Assembly: GCA_963921825.1 (NCBI GenBank)
Contig: OY997592.1
Location: 23,005,432 to 23,069,431, forward strand
DNA: 64,000 bases
From: Erodium maritimum
Taxonomy: Eukaryota; Streptophyta; Magnoliopsida; Geraniales; Geraniaceae
Reading direction: 5' to 3'
Under the pieces are notes generated by a model, which was given only the letters and a program-made list of their open reading frames with translations, ran no database searches and was not told the origin of the DNA. Position numbers and translations under genes: made by a program. Every line of letters begins with the position of its first letter. Within the stretch, counting starts at the first letter, position 1. This document shows positions 23,439 to 33,248 of the stretch, piece after piece.

Positions 23439-25001
23439 ATGCAGCAGTTAGTTGAATGTGAGAAGCAGGAAGTGCAGCAACAACAGGGTCAGAAACTAAG
23501 GGTTGAACATACCATATTCTATGCGCCAAAAGTGTTCGATGAAAGGCCAAGGAGAACTTTGTGGGATAAAATTCAGGTACATTCATCTTTACCTGAATTT
23601 TGTTCACATATCTTGTTTATTCACTATAATGGGACTGTTAAACTGCGTACTGGTATTGGCACTCTACAACCAACTATGTGTAAGAGAGGAGATTATGGAT
23701 GGATAATCAAGCTGGGTTTAGATGAAAGAGTGGCTATGAATGGTGTTGTTAATATGAAGCTAGTAAATGAGTTCTTTAGCAACCTGAGCCTTACAGAATT
23801 TGAAGTTGAGTCATCTATTTTGATTGTGGTTGATTTTTCTGCGAATGAAAATAAGTTCTTGAGACATAGCAATTGCTTTTCGGTTACTGGGGTTGAGTAT
23901 GCTGAACCAATTCGTATTATTGTGGAAGCTCTGTATATTATTCATCTCAGCAAAGAAGACCAAGAAAGTGGTGCATTTTTCCAAAGGGAATTTAGTCCAA
24001 GTGAACAAGTTGGAGATCATATTCTTAATGGACAGGCAATTAGAGTGATGGGAATGGATTTCAAAGCTTGTGGGAGTGGTATTGGTACCTTGCTGAGTAT
24101 CAATAAATTCTTGGTGTGTTCATTTATGAAGTTGGAATCTTGTATGCTGAGAATTGAATCTTATGGGGTTGATATACATGTAATAGTAAAGAGTTTCATA
24201 TTTGATACTACATTGAGGAAGCTTGTGGGGAATTTATTGGCAGAAGTTGTGATCTTAACAGTGGAGGATCTCTTGAAGAAGAAGTTGTTGAATCTGAGGT
24301 TGCTTTATGGTGTTGCTTATAGACACTCATGGTTCGGTAGATGGGGTTACAGATTCATCCAGAGAAGCGTATGGGTCTTAGGGCAAGGCAAGAAGTTTAG
24401 AAGTGATGTTGATGGGAAGCCTGCATGGTTGGATACCGTCGAGGTAAATTCTCTCTTGATTGAATTATGCTCAACATTGCACTTTTTGAAAGTGTTGAAT
24501 GTTATTATGTTCTACACTAGCTTTATATATAACAATGTGAGGGATGAAGTATATACACAAATTGTCCATACATATTTAAGGTTTGACATGCTTGTGACTA
24601 GAGAAGATGTAATTGGAGAAGTATATGAAACTGGAGTATATGATGAGACATCTACAGGCTATGGTTTTTATATTGTCATGAAGGCCTTGAATGGATTGAA
24701 AAAGCATGGAAATTCAGGCAACGATACCATAAGAGGAGCCTTGTCTGTGTATGAATTACTAGAGTTTGTGGGGAGTGTTAAAATGAAATGGGATCCGGGC
24801 ATATCACATCTTCAACAGAGCAATGGCTTGTTACTTTCTGCTATTGGTGATGCTACTACACCTTGTTATGTCGTTGAGGAAGCTCTGAATATTATTAATG
24901 TTAGCATAGAGAACCAAGAGCGTGTAATTGTCATGTCGGCTGGATCATGTCGGTTGGATGCAACTGTGAAATTCAAGCTGCAGATTCAATCTTGGCTATG
25001 A
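23439..25001 (+). CDS. Captured host gene fragment, PHD-finger (MMD1/MS1-like) mid region
   Basis: 520 codons open. The first about 250 residues are unassigned. From about residue 275 the protein reads LTVEDLLKKKLLNLRLLYGVAYRHSWFGRWGYRF, then a VDGKPAWLD segment and LVTREDVIGEVYE. These are patterns I associate with the conserved region ahead of the PHD finger in plant MMD1/MS1-type PHD proteins (male meiosis and tapetum regulators). The PHD finger itself (Cys4-His-Cys3) is absent. The frame is uninterrupted over 1.5 kb, unlike the decayed retroelements around it. Family assignment is from memory and needs a search. Lying between LTRs, it would be transduplicated sequence. Confidence 0.5.
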   Translation: MQQLVECEKQEVQQQQGQKLRVEHTIFYAPKVFDERPRRTLWDKIQVHSSLPEFCSHILFIHYNGTVKLRTGIGTLQPTMCKRGDYGWIIKLGLDERVAMNGVVNMKLVNEFFSNLSLTEFEVESSILIVVDFSANENKFLRHSNCFSVTGVEYAEPIRIIVEALYIIHLSKEDQESGAFFQREFSPSEQVGDHILNGQAIRVMGMDFKACGSGIGTLLSINKFLVCSFMKLESCMLRIESYGVDIHVIVKSFIFDTTLRKLVGNLLAEVVILTVEDLLKKKLLNLRLLYGVAYRHSWFGRWGYRFIQRSVWVLGQGKKFRSDVDGKPAWLDTVEVNSLLIELCSTLHFLKVLNVIMFYTSFIYNNVRDEVYTQIVHTYLRFDMLVTREDVIGEVYETGVYDETSTGYGFYIVMKALNGLKKHGNSGNDTIRGALSVYELLEFVGSVKMKWDPGISHLQQSNGLLLSAIGDATTPCYVVEEALNIINVSIENQERVIVMSAGSCRLDATVKFKLQIQSWL

Positions 25002-25079
25002 AAGCTCATTTTTCCTCCACATTCTGGGCTCTATGTTGCTGGAAATAAGAAGCAAAAATTTTATATAGATCATGAAGGT

Positions 25080-25673
25080 GTGATACATGAGGATGATGTG
25101 TCTTTCCTAATAGCCAAATCGTTGTTGAAATTCAGAGTTAGCTACGAAAAGGTACTACTAGTCTTCTTGAATGTATACTCTTATCATTTAGCTAGACAAG
25201 ATTATCGTAGGCGAATTCAATATCAAAGCTTGAGGACAATCTTTTTCTATGGGAGGTGGAGTACCATGGGGTTAATTGGGGATGATGTAGGGAGAAAGAA
25301 TGACAATGAGGTGGCTATAGTGATAGATTATACTAGCAAAATTAAACTGCTGCAAATTTTCGCTACTGAGGTTAATATGTATCAAAGAGCCTTGAATGTT
25401 TTGGATAGGAAGTCACAAAAAAACCCGACAACCACACTATTTTTTCTGGAATTGTTTGCTCAGAATATTTTGACTATAGAAGAATTGTTGGATTGGGTTA
25501 TGGTGGTTCTGAGACTTCATGATTGGACTTGTAGTGTTATGTGGCGGAAGAACATGTTTTGGCTCTTCAACATGTCAGTGAATTGTATGATATGGGTGCT
25601 GGCTTTATATTATGAGTGGGTAAAACTATGGGGTTATTTTTCAAGAACAAGCTTGAGGACAAGCTTGTCTTAA
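25080..25673 (+). CDS. Unrecognised third ORF of the cargo element
   Basis: About 197 codons up to the polypurine tract. No domain is recognised. It is rich in Leu, Val and Trp near its end, where it overlaps the non-coding 3' leader. It could be another part of the captured gene (after a frameshift or intron loss) or chance openness. Confidence 0.3.
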   Translation: MIHEDDVSFLIAKSLLKFRVSYEKVLLVFLNVYSYHLARQDYRRRIQYQSLRTIFFYGRWSTMGLIGDDVGRKNDNEVAIVIDYTSKIKLLQIFATEVNMYQRALNVLDRKSQKNPTTTLFFLELFAQNILTIEELLDWVMVVLRLHDWTCSVMWRKNMFWLFNMSVNCMIWVLALYYEWVKLWGYFSRTSLRTSLS

Positions 25674-25685
25674 GGGGAGTGTATT

Positions 25686-26005
25686 TGTCACGTTTCGGCT
25701 TTGGGCCGTTTGGGCAGTTTTGGGCAGATAAGCCCAAACTAGAGAAAACGACACGGTTTCTCTCGTTCAGTGTTTCTTCCCCAATCATCACGCACAAAAG
25801 GGCATCGCAGGAGCTGTGGAGAGGCATCGAATATCAGATTGGTTTTTGTTATCTCTGTAGTTTCATAGCTTGTTTTTCTATTTTTGTAGAGCAGAAGAGC
25901 CATCAAGGCTGAATTGATCTGTAATTGGAGTTCACAGTATTCTATTGAAGCCTTATGCTCCTATTTTATTATTATCTGAGCTTCGAATAGAACAATATCG
26001 TTACA
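25686..26005 (+). repeat. 3' LTR of the cargo element
   Basis: 320 bp, same length as the 5' LTR, preceded by a purine tract and followed by the TSD. Confidence 0.93.
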
Positions 26006-26516
26006 CGAAAATAGCATTGTTTTTCCAAGCTTCGTAGCTAGAGGGTAGATTCAAGCTTTTTGTTGATTCCCCACCCCTCACCAAGCTATCCATCCACTCA
26101 TCCGATTCGGAATCGCCTCCCAGACCATCGTCGTCAGAAATGAACTCAGTGAACCATAACCCACCCACAAAATGCTCCAACTCTAAGTGGAGAAAAGGGA
26201 AGTTGACTTCTTGGATCCCATCTACGCATCTCCCCCCGCCTTCTCCATCTCCCTTTCTCGTCGTAGATTGGTTGGCGTTCTCTCTAGAGAGCAACCAATT
26301 GCAAATGAAAGATCACTCATTTGTCACGATTAGGTTATTTAGGTTAAAAGTGTTAACCATAATAGGTTAATTAGGTTATTTAATTATTTTCTTAATTTTG
26401 TAATAAAATGGGTATTTATGAGATTTCAATAATATAATACTACTTGCGCAAGCCCTAGGGGAATGCGCTCATCCTCATCCACGCGCCCCCCTCTTTCTGG
26501 TCTGACTCGGAGTTCC

Positions 26517-26615
26517 CCACCCTGGAGGGTCATCGCCGTTCTCGCAGGTAGTCCCGGAGGGTCATCGATATTCTCGTAGGCGGTCCCGGAGGGTCATCTC
26601 CGTTCTCGCAGGCGG
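26517..26615 (+). repeat. About 32-bp tandem monomers in the R2 5' UTR
   Basis: Three tandem units of GGAGGGTCATC-NNN-TTCTCG(C/T)AGG, with a fourth degenerate one at about 26636-26672, sit upstream of the ORF. The arrangement recalls the promoter monomers of some LINE 5' UTRs. Confidence 0.75.
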
Positions 26616-27059
26616 TGTTCTCTTCTTCCTGGTTCGCTGAAGGGTCATCGACGGTTGTCTCGCATGCGGTGTTTCTTCTCCTGAGATCGTTGTTCTCTCT
26701 CTAGGTGTAACTGGATCTGAACGACTGGTAAGCAATCGCGGCGGTGGCTGTTTTTCCATTGCTATTGGTCGCTCTACACCATAGGTCCGATCAATTTAGG
26801 ACCTCACCTCCGGGAGCCGCCTCACCGTCAGTTACAACCGCCGGTTTGCTTTGGGACATTTGGTTCAGGTATTTCTCTGCTATCCAGTGGGAGCGAGAAT
26901 TTTGGCCGATCTCCGGTGAGCTTCTTCTTCGAATTTTGGCCCTTTCCGTTTTGGTGCTACGGTGGTCCCTGCGTACTTGACCTGTGTTCTGGTCAGTGGA
27001 TTTGTTTCTGGTCAGAGGATTTTCTATAGCATCGTGTAGCTGCTTATGCTTCGGAAATC

Positions 27060-28494
27060 ATGAGGAAGGAGCAATCCTTGTCTTTTTCTGCTTTTTGTTC
27101 GGTTCTTCTATCATCTTATGATTCCTACTGTCGTATTGTGAATCGTCGGACTGTCTCCATTAACCAGGGCTCCAAAGATTCAATTAAGGTTAATTTGGGT
27201 CGAGGAGGTTCTCAAAAGAAGAAAGTACAGAAACCTTCGAAGAAGAAGCAGGTCGTTCTAGAAATTGTGCAGGAAATTAGGGATCCTGTTGCCTCTCAGG
27301 AAACTGGTGAGTTAGAGCATCCTAGAGTCGTTGTAGATACAGATAGGAATCAAACGTTCACTCAACCAGCCAATAAGGAGAGTACATCGGAGAACGTCGG
27401 AACAGCGTGATCTACCGATGTGTTTGTTTGCAATCTCCCTTTTGGATCCACGGAGGAGTGGATAAGTAACGTCTTCAGCGCCTTTGGGTCCGTCTGTAGG
27501 TGCTCTATTTTGATGCGTTCGAACAAGGGAGGGAGATTTTTTGGTTTCATTTCCTTCTCGACGTGTGGTGAGGCTTCTCAGGCTATTTTGGGATTAAATG
27601 GATTCAAACTGAATGGGCATATACTTCTCGTCACTTTGGCTCATCCCAGAACACACCACCGTGAAATCAGAGCTTTCGAAGCTTGGTTTCCTCGTGGGGA
27701 CCCTCGTGGTGAGGCGCAGGTTGATGGGATCCAAGGTTTTGGCTTTGGTACGAGTGGGTGTACTCCGTCAACTCAGAAAGTCCTGCAAAAACGCGGTCTA
27801 ATCCGGGTTCAGTTGATGGTGGAGAAGATCACGTGAATGATCCGATCATTGTTGGCGATAAGTCTGGTGAGATTCTCGGGGTTGGTGACTCGTTCGCAGG
27901 TGCTTTGGTTGTGAACTGGTCTCATGCCTCTGAAGGTGTTGGTCGGACTGTAGATGCAGCTCAAGTGTGTGGGTGGACTTTACAGGCCATAGAGATTTCA
28001 GAACAGCTCCAAGGGCTTGGCCACGGTCCTGTGGTGGCGGTGTTTGGTGATGGACCTCGGATTGATGTTTCAATCCCGGGTGTCGATCAAGGGAGCCCTT
28101 GGAAGGACGCTCTGACTAAATCCCCGAATCTTGAGGCTTTACCTCAACCAAAGAGGGGGCGTGGATGCCTGAAAAAGGGACAACCTAAGAGGAGTGTTCC
28201 TCCAGTTGTCTTTTATCATTCAAGAGTCGAGACTTATGTCGATACATGAGTCATTTCGGGAGGCTTCACTGTCTATATTGCTAAAAAGGATAGTCTGGGT
28301 GCTTGGAGTTTTAGCAAGAAAGTTGAAAAAAAGGCAGTCGACCTTGCTTCTTTGGCCCTTGAATGTGGAGTCCTGCAGGATGAAAACGTCGAGGCTAGTG
28401 AGAACGAGGATTACCCTGTTCCGACTATAGTAGGAGATCCTATTCTGGTTCCAGTGTCTAACCGGTTTCTCTGTTTGAACTCGAGTAGGAAGTA
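27060..28494 (+). pseudogene. RRM protein gene of R2
   Basis: It starts MRKEQSLSFSAFCSVLLSSYDSYC, the family N-terminal motif. A TGA at 27408-27410 (CGA expected) is followed in frame by an RRM: RNP2 VFVCNL, RNP1 RFFGFISF, ending GFKLNGHILLVTLA. A frameshift lies between about 27640 and 27760, after which frame 27758-28249 carries the SPWKDAL motif. A second TGA (28247-28249, again CGA expected) is followed in frame by VYIAKKDSLGAWSFSKK and the C-terminal motif ILVPVSNRFLCLN, ending about 28494. Only one RRM remains. Product: presumed RNA-binding ORF1-like protein. Confidence 0.8.
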
Positions 28495-28927
28495 GTTGTT
28501 TGCTTTCCTGCTTGGGTGTTTTGTTGCTCTTTGTAGCTGTTTTGGTATGGGGAAATGGTCTTTCTTGTGGATCGTTTTCCAGTTTTGTTTTACTTTCTTG
28601 TAGAACATTTGCTTAATAAAATATTTAGCTTATAAAAAAAAGAGATTTCAATAGGCTCAAATGAGGGTAAAATGGTATTTTCAAATGAGTAAGAAAAAAA
28701 ATCATCATTTTACTCTCCACTTAATAGGTAAATGGGTCACATGACTAACACAATAAAATATTTCGTCCATTTTTAATAACAAAAGCCAGTAACCAATACA
28801 TTAGGTATCGTATTTAACACTTTTAAACAATGAATAGATTAGTGTGTCCAAAACAAAAGGGTAGGTTTCGATCTTTTCCCCTTTTCATAATATTCCATTA
28901 ACTTTTAGACTCCATGAGAAATCTTTG

Positions 28928-30055
28928 CTAGTCCCATGGTCCTAGCTCCTATGTAGGTTTAGACATGCATTGCGTGGGTGTCCTAGCTCCTATATAGGTT
29001 TAGACATGCCTTGCGTGGGTTTTAATCCCCTCATTTACTTCCCTATGGAAAAATTGTCATTTTTGTTTTTATGGAAATGATGTATAATCAGTGTTTCTTA
29101 GCCTCTGAATTTATAGCTATGATTACAATTTCAAGTAGTAGGCTAGGGACTTGTGATTCTTACGGCAAATTAATGTATTGTGTCAAAAGTTTGTGGACTT
29201 GTCACGGCACTACTAAGACTCAATTATCTACCAAGGTTTACTAGCCGTGGTATATTATGGATATATATGGTGGTGAAATTCCTACGAATCATCTATATTG
29301 GACCATAGAGCTTGCTTTCTATTCAACTTACGCATATTTCAATTTTGATTTATATAATATTGTAGTAACTATTTAACTCCGTAAGATAATGAGAATTATG
29401 TGAAAATTAACTAGTCCCATGATCTTATCTTTTATGTAGGCTGAAACAAGCATTACGTGGGTTTTAAGCCCCCGATTTACTTTCCTACAGAAAAACTGCC
29501 ATTTTTGTTTTTATGACAATCATGGATGATTAGTGTTTTTAGGCTCTAGATGTATGGCTACGATTACAATTTCAAGTAGTAGGCTAGGGACTTGTGATGC
29601 TTATGATAAATTACTATACTGTGTTAAAAGTTTGTGGACTCGTCACGACACTAGTAAACCTCAATTATCGCCAAGGTTCACTAATCATGGTATCTTATGG
29701 ATATTTGTGGTGATGAAACTCCTACTAATCATTCATCATGGTCCATAAAGCCTGCTTTTTAATCAACTTACGCAGATTTCAATTTTAATTTCTATAATAC
29801 TGCATTTACTATTAAACTCCACAAGATATTGAGAATTATGCGACAAATAGCTAGTCCCATGATACTAGCTCCTATGTTGGTTTATACATGCATTGCACGA
29901 ATTTTAATCCACGCATTTACTTGCCTATGGAAAAGTTATCGTTTTTATTTTCAAGGCAATCATGGATAATTAGTGTTTCGTAGGCCCTAAGTTTATAGCT
30001 AAGATTACATATTCAAGTAGTAGACTAGGCACTTGTGATGCTTATAGACTAATTA
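28928..30055 (+). repeat. Tandem repeat of about 440 bp, 2.5 copies
   Basis: Units starting CTAGTCCCATG at 28928, 29411 and 29851 are clearly related along their whole length (shared blocks such as ATTTCAAGTAGTAGGCTAGG and CAACTTACGCA). Unit 1 is 483 bp because it has an internal duplication of about 41 bp (TCCTAGCTCCTAT...GCGTGGGT); unit 2 is 440 bp; unit 3 is partial. A short partial unit may precede the first. No coding capacity. Confidence 0.9.
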
Positions 30056-31047
30056 GTTTATACCACCATTTCCTACTATTCGATTACGTGTAAAATATCA
30101 ACATGTGGATAACCATATTAGAATGGTGACAACTTTACTTTATGTTTTGCCTTAAAATAGTTTGTAGGGTTTTGTGCCCTAAGACGAGCCACCATCTATA
30201 CAATATTATTTGTGAGTTAATAATAAAATTGGAAAACATTTTATTATCATTAAGTTATAGTGTTAATGAAACCATGAATAGAACTCTTTCTAAGGCATGA
30301 AGGAGAAGCTCCCCGATAGTAGAAATTTTAGAAACAAAATAATGAGTCTATTCATTTGTCCCTAACCTAAACCGATAGTTAGATCTAGTGTGATCATTGA
30401 TTAGAGGATCATATTTTACTGATCATGATTATAGAGATAGGCGTCAACGTCACAAATGTCGAAGAGTTTTCCATTAGATGACCTACCTTGAGAATACTCC
30501 ATAAAACATATGAGATGAGTATTTTTCAATTACCAAAGTAGATCTCAGGCCTATGATAGTGACATCAACAGACTATATAGATATGTATTGATTCATGTCT
30601 TGACATAACTAAACCCTACTCCTGACCAGATGACTATTAAGGTTATGCTCAGATATGGGTTCGCACAAAATTGCTATATGGATGGTGGTCATAGGGACTT
30701 GTCATTTGTATTCATACAAGTTAGATGTCACTAGAGCCCCTCTTGATGAGTCGAGGATTGTAAAAGAAGCATGACCATGTGTGTGATTTGTCCCCTATAA
30801 TCCGAACTAAAGATCAAGAAAATGATGGACTGAATAGAAAAGGGATGATGCTTCTATGCCCTTTGTTCAATTATGACATCGCCAAAACGACAAAATATAA
30901 TATCACTTATGGTAACAGGATTTGACAAAGATAAAGTCAAGATTTCATATGACAGGTAGTTATGGGCCTTGTTAGGAGTTACTTATAACTTGTGGAGGAA
31001 ATTTTTATTTCCGTCTTAGTGCCAATGTCATATGAAATCCTAAAGGG
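30056..31047. other. AT-rich stretch, no gene found
   Basis: From about 30170 it has the look of decayed copia LTR or 3' non-coding sequence (TTTTGTGCCCTAAG near its start), but I found no boundary, partner LTR or TSD. Confidence 0.45.
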
Positions 31048-31590
31048 TCACACACATAAAGTAAAGACAACAACGAAGTGAACGTTGTTTAAGCACATAA
31101 ACCGATTAGAGACCGAAACAGGGATTAGAGCTTTTTCTGTTAACGGTTCAGGGTATGCCTTGTCCTCACTATCCTCGACGTCCTCCTCAGCCACAATACG
31201 CTGCGTGACGTCTAAAGACTGATCGAGCTGTTGGAATTCTAGGGAGAAAAACGCAAAGGAAATTAAAACTTTTCCCTAGAATAGCATCAGGATCCATGTA
31301 ATTCCGAGTAAACCGATAAACAAAATTAACCTCTTTCAATTTTTCAGCTAGGTTCGAGACAGGGACCAACTTGCAGCTCGTATATCTCAGCAACGAACCG
31401 TTGGAATACATATCCCTTCGGTCAGATTGAAGACCAATATGTTTAGAACGTTCACTCCAAAAACAGAAAGATCGGACCTCGGATGAACCTCCGATCGAGC
31501 TCTTTCCAGCGGCTGGTCGGACAGAAACTGGGCGGAAAAATCTGGGCAGATTTTTCTCTTCTTTTTTTAAACCAAGAACACCCAAAACAA

Positions 31591-33248
31591 TTTTTTTTTG
31601 ATAAGCAATGGATTTATTTATCTTTGGAATTTGAGAAAAATTACAAAGATGGAGACGACCCACCCGAAGGAAGGACGTCCTGCAACTGAAACGCTTTTCC
31701 AAGGAAAAGCGAACAAAACACACTCAAAAACAAAACAAAGACTACCAGACAACTTTGGAAGGGATTCTAGAGAGATTCAGTCACCAACTTCCCAGTTTTG
31801 ACAAACTGTCTCCATATCTCATTCCTACGCTGCGCTGCTATTTGTTCTTGTTCGCTCTGAGTAGTAGTTCGTGTTTGAATAGAGTATGAACAACCCTTTT
31901 TCCCTTTCATTATCTGAATCGGTGGCCGAAAAATTGGAGGGCTGAGAAGAGCGTCCTTCCATGGACTATCCCTACAATATTTGACCCATCCTCCAGTTTC
32001 AACCAAACATGAATCTAACACTACAACATTTATGGGCTTCTCCTCCACGTGGACATGCTTAACTGCAAGCATATCACCTGGACTAGGACTGTTCACCACA
32101 AGCCCAACCGCTAAGGATACTTGGGCCTGCGCTTGAGTTAGTCCCACCTCCATATTAACTATATCTTGCGGTCTTTTTATGCCCACAGACTGATACGCGA
32201 CCTGCTGATGTTCCAAGAAAGTAGGCCCATTATCGTGTGATACCACAACATGTACTGGACCATAATTTATCGCAGGCGGAGCCGATTCTACACTGATCGC
32301 AGATCCCAAATTCGCAGGCGTAAATTTCTGAGAGTTTACTTGATCTGTTGTAATTGGTAACGAATCCAAATTATAGATGGCGAATCGCGAATTTGGAGAC
32401 TCAAATCCCGGGTTTTTAGGTGACATCCCTTGACTGCTTTGAGTTCCAAAATTTTGGTTGCAGCCATCGCAATCCAGCACCGGCGTTTCCTTCCCCATCG
32501 ATCCCTGCGACGTCTTGATACGAGCTAACGCCACCAAGAGCTTAAAACCATTATACCTGAACCTATTGTAAGCTTCAATGACCTTTGATGCTGCAATAGG
32601 GGATGTAAAATCAACCAGGCCATAATAAGACCCGCGACGGGTTTTATGAATGGTGATTGACTCGATCTCGCCATACACCCCCTGAACACTTTGGACCCAA
32701 TCACCAGAAGTATTAGACGGCAGATTATGTACAAAAACCAAGGTGGCCGATGTCTCAACTACCTTGCGCATCAACATCGAAGGCGGAGCTTTTCTCTGCT
32801 TCGTCGGTGCACCACAAACCGTCTCCGGAGTTGTCGTATCTTTAGAAGACGTCTGACGTTCCTGAACGTTGTTACCAGCATCTGAAGTTCCACGAAGTAC
32901 ACCGGGTCATCTCTTCTTTGTCACTGGTTTTGTGACGGACTTGTTAGGAACAAACGCACCGGACTTGCGACTGCGATCCTCCCTGACACAAACACCAGTG
33001 CCCTTTGCAGTCTCTTGAACGCAACTACTTCGATTGGCGCCTCCACCAGATTGCATAAGATTGTCGATCCGGTGCGAAACCTCTGATGGAGCACGATCAG
33101 AAACCACCTGAACTTCTTTCCAACATTTCCCCCGGCATGTCTTGTTGGTGACAGAACGAACAACCTTACAATATGCTTCATAGCTTGAGATCAAGGTAGA
33201 GCAAAAGGCCGAGAAAGAGAGAAGCTATGGCTTCATCGTTGGCATCCG
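31591..33248 (-). mobile_element. RRM-only retroposon R3
   Basis: A minus-strand element with 13-bp TSD (ACACCCAAAACAA at 31578-31590 and 33249-33261). The 3' end is TGCTTATC plus poly(A) (T-run 31591-31599). 1.66 kb, holding only the RRM gene. The 5' end is about 12 bases before the ATG, as in R1. It sits inside the copia solo LTR, so it is younger than that LTR. Confidence 0.92.
31767..33236 (-). pseudogene. RRM protein gene of R3
   Basis: ATG at 33236. An in-frame TAG at 33225-33227 is followed by LLSFSAFCSTLISSYEAYCKVV, the family N-terminal motif. A second stop, TGA at 32907-32909 (CGA expected), interrupts the basic linker. The frame then stays open for 336 codons: RRM with RNP2 LVFVHNL and RNP1 SYYGLVDF, a Gln/Ser/Pro-rich spacer, the DSPWKDALLSPP motif, and the C-terminus RNEIWRQFVKTGKLVTESL. 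All in one frame with no frameshift, so the protein was intact until recently. One RRM, in contrast to the two in R1. Confidence 0.82.

Larger units (their letters stand above)
22608..26005 (+). mobile_element. Non-autonomous LTR retrotransposon with captured cargo, TSD CGAAA
   Basis: Two 320-bp LTRs (22608-22927 and 25686-26005) start TGTCACG and end GTTACA and are flanked by CGAAA (22603-22607 and 26006-26010). A PBS complementary to initiator-Met tRNA (TGGTATCAAGAGCC, 22930-22943) and a purine tract (AAGGGGAGTG, about 25672-25681) are in place. The 2.76-kb interior has no protease, RT, RNase H or integrase, so it must move in trans. I count 12 differences between the LTRs (about 3.8 %). 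Confidence 0.93.
22455..26294 (-). pseudogene. GRAS (SCL4/7-like) N-terminal fragment split by an LTR element
   Basis: On the minus strand the frame from 26294 to 26011 continues without a shift at 22602 once the LTR element and one TSD copy are removed. It reads SDEWMDSLVRGGEST, NLPSSYEAWKNNAIFGIHGEDLFVLCPNRNSIACSTSIDLNRVNF, which resembles the N-terminal part of SCL4/SCL7-type GRAS transcription factors (EWMDSL, WQNN.DFG.YG.DPF..CPSRLS...SDLNRV). It stops near 22437 and no GRAS domain follows. Assignment is from memory of the family pattern. Confidence 0.5.
26432..28641 (+). mobile_element. RRM-only retroposon R2
   Basis: A plus-strand element with 12-bp TSD (GAGATTTCAATA at 26420-26431 and 28642-28653), ending TTTAGCTTATA plus A-run. 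It holds a 5' UTR of about 630 bases with tandem monomers, one RRM-protein gene and a short 3' UTR. It has the same N-terminal, RRM and SPWKDAL motifs as the other copies. No RT. Confidence 0.92.

Noticed and set aside
31187-31723. 178-codon minus-strand open frame
   Set aside because: It spans the R5/solo-LTR/R3 junctions and lies mostly in LTR sequence; no domain, chance openness.
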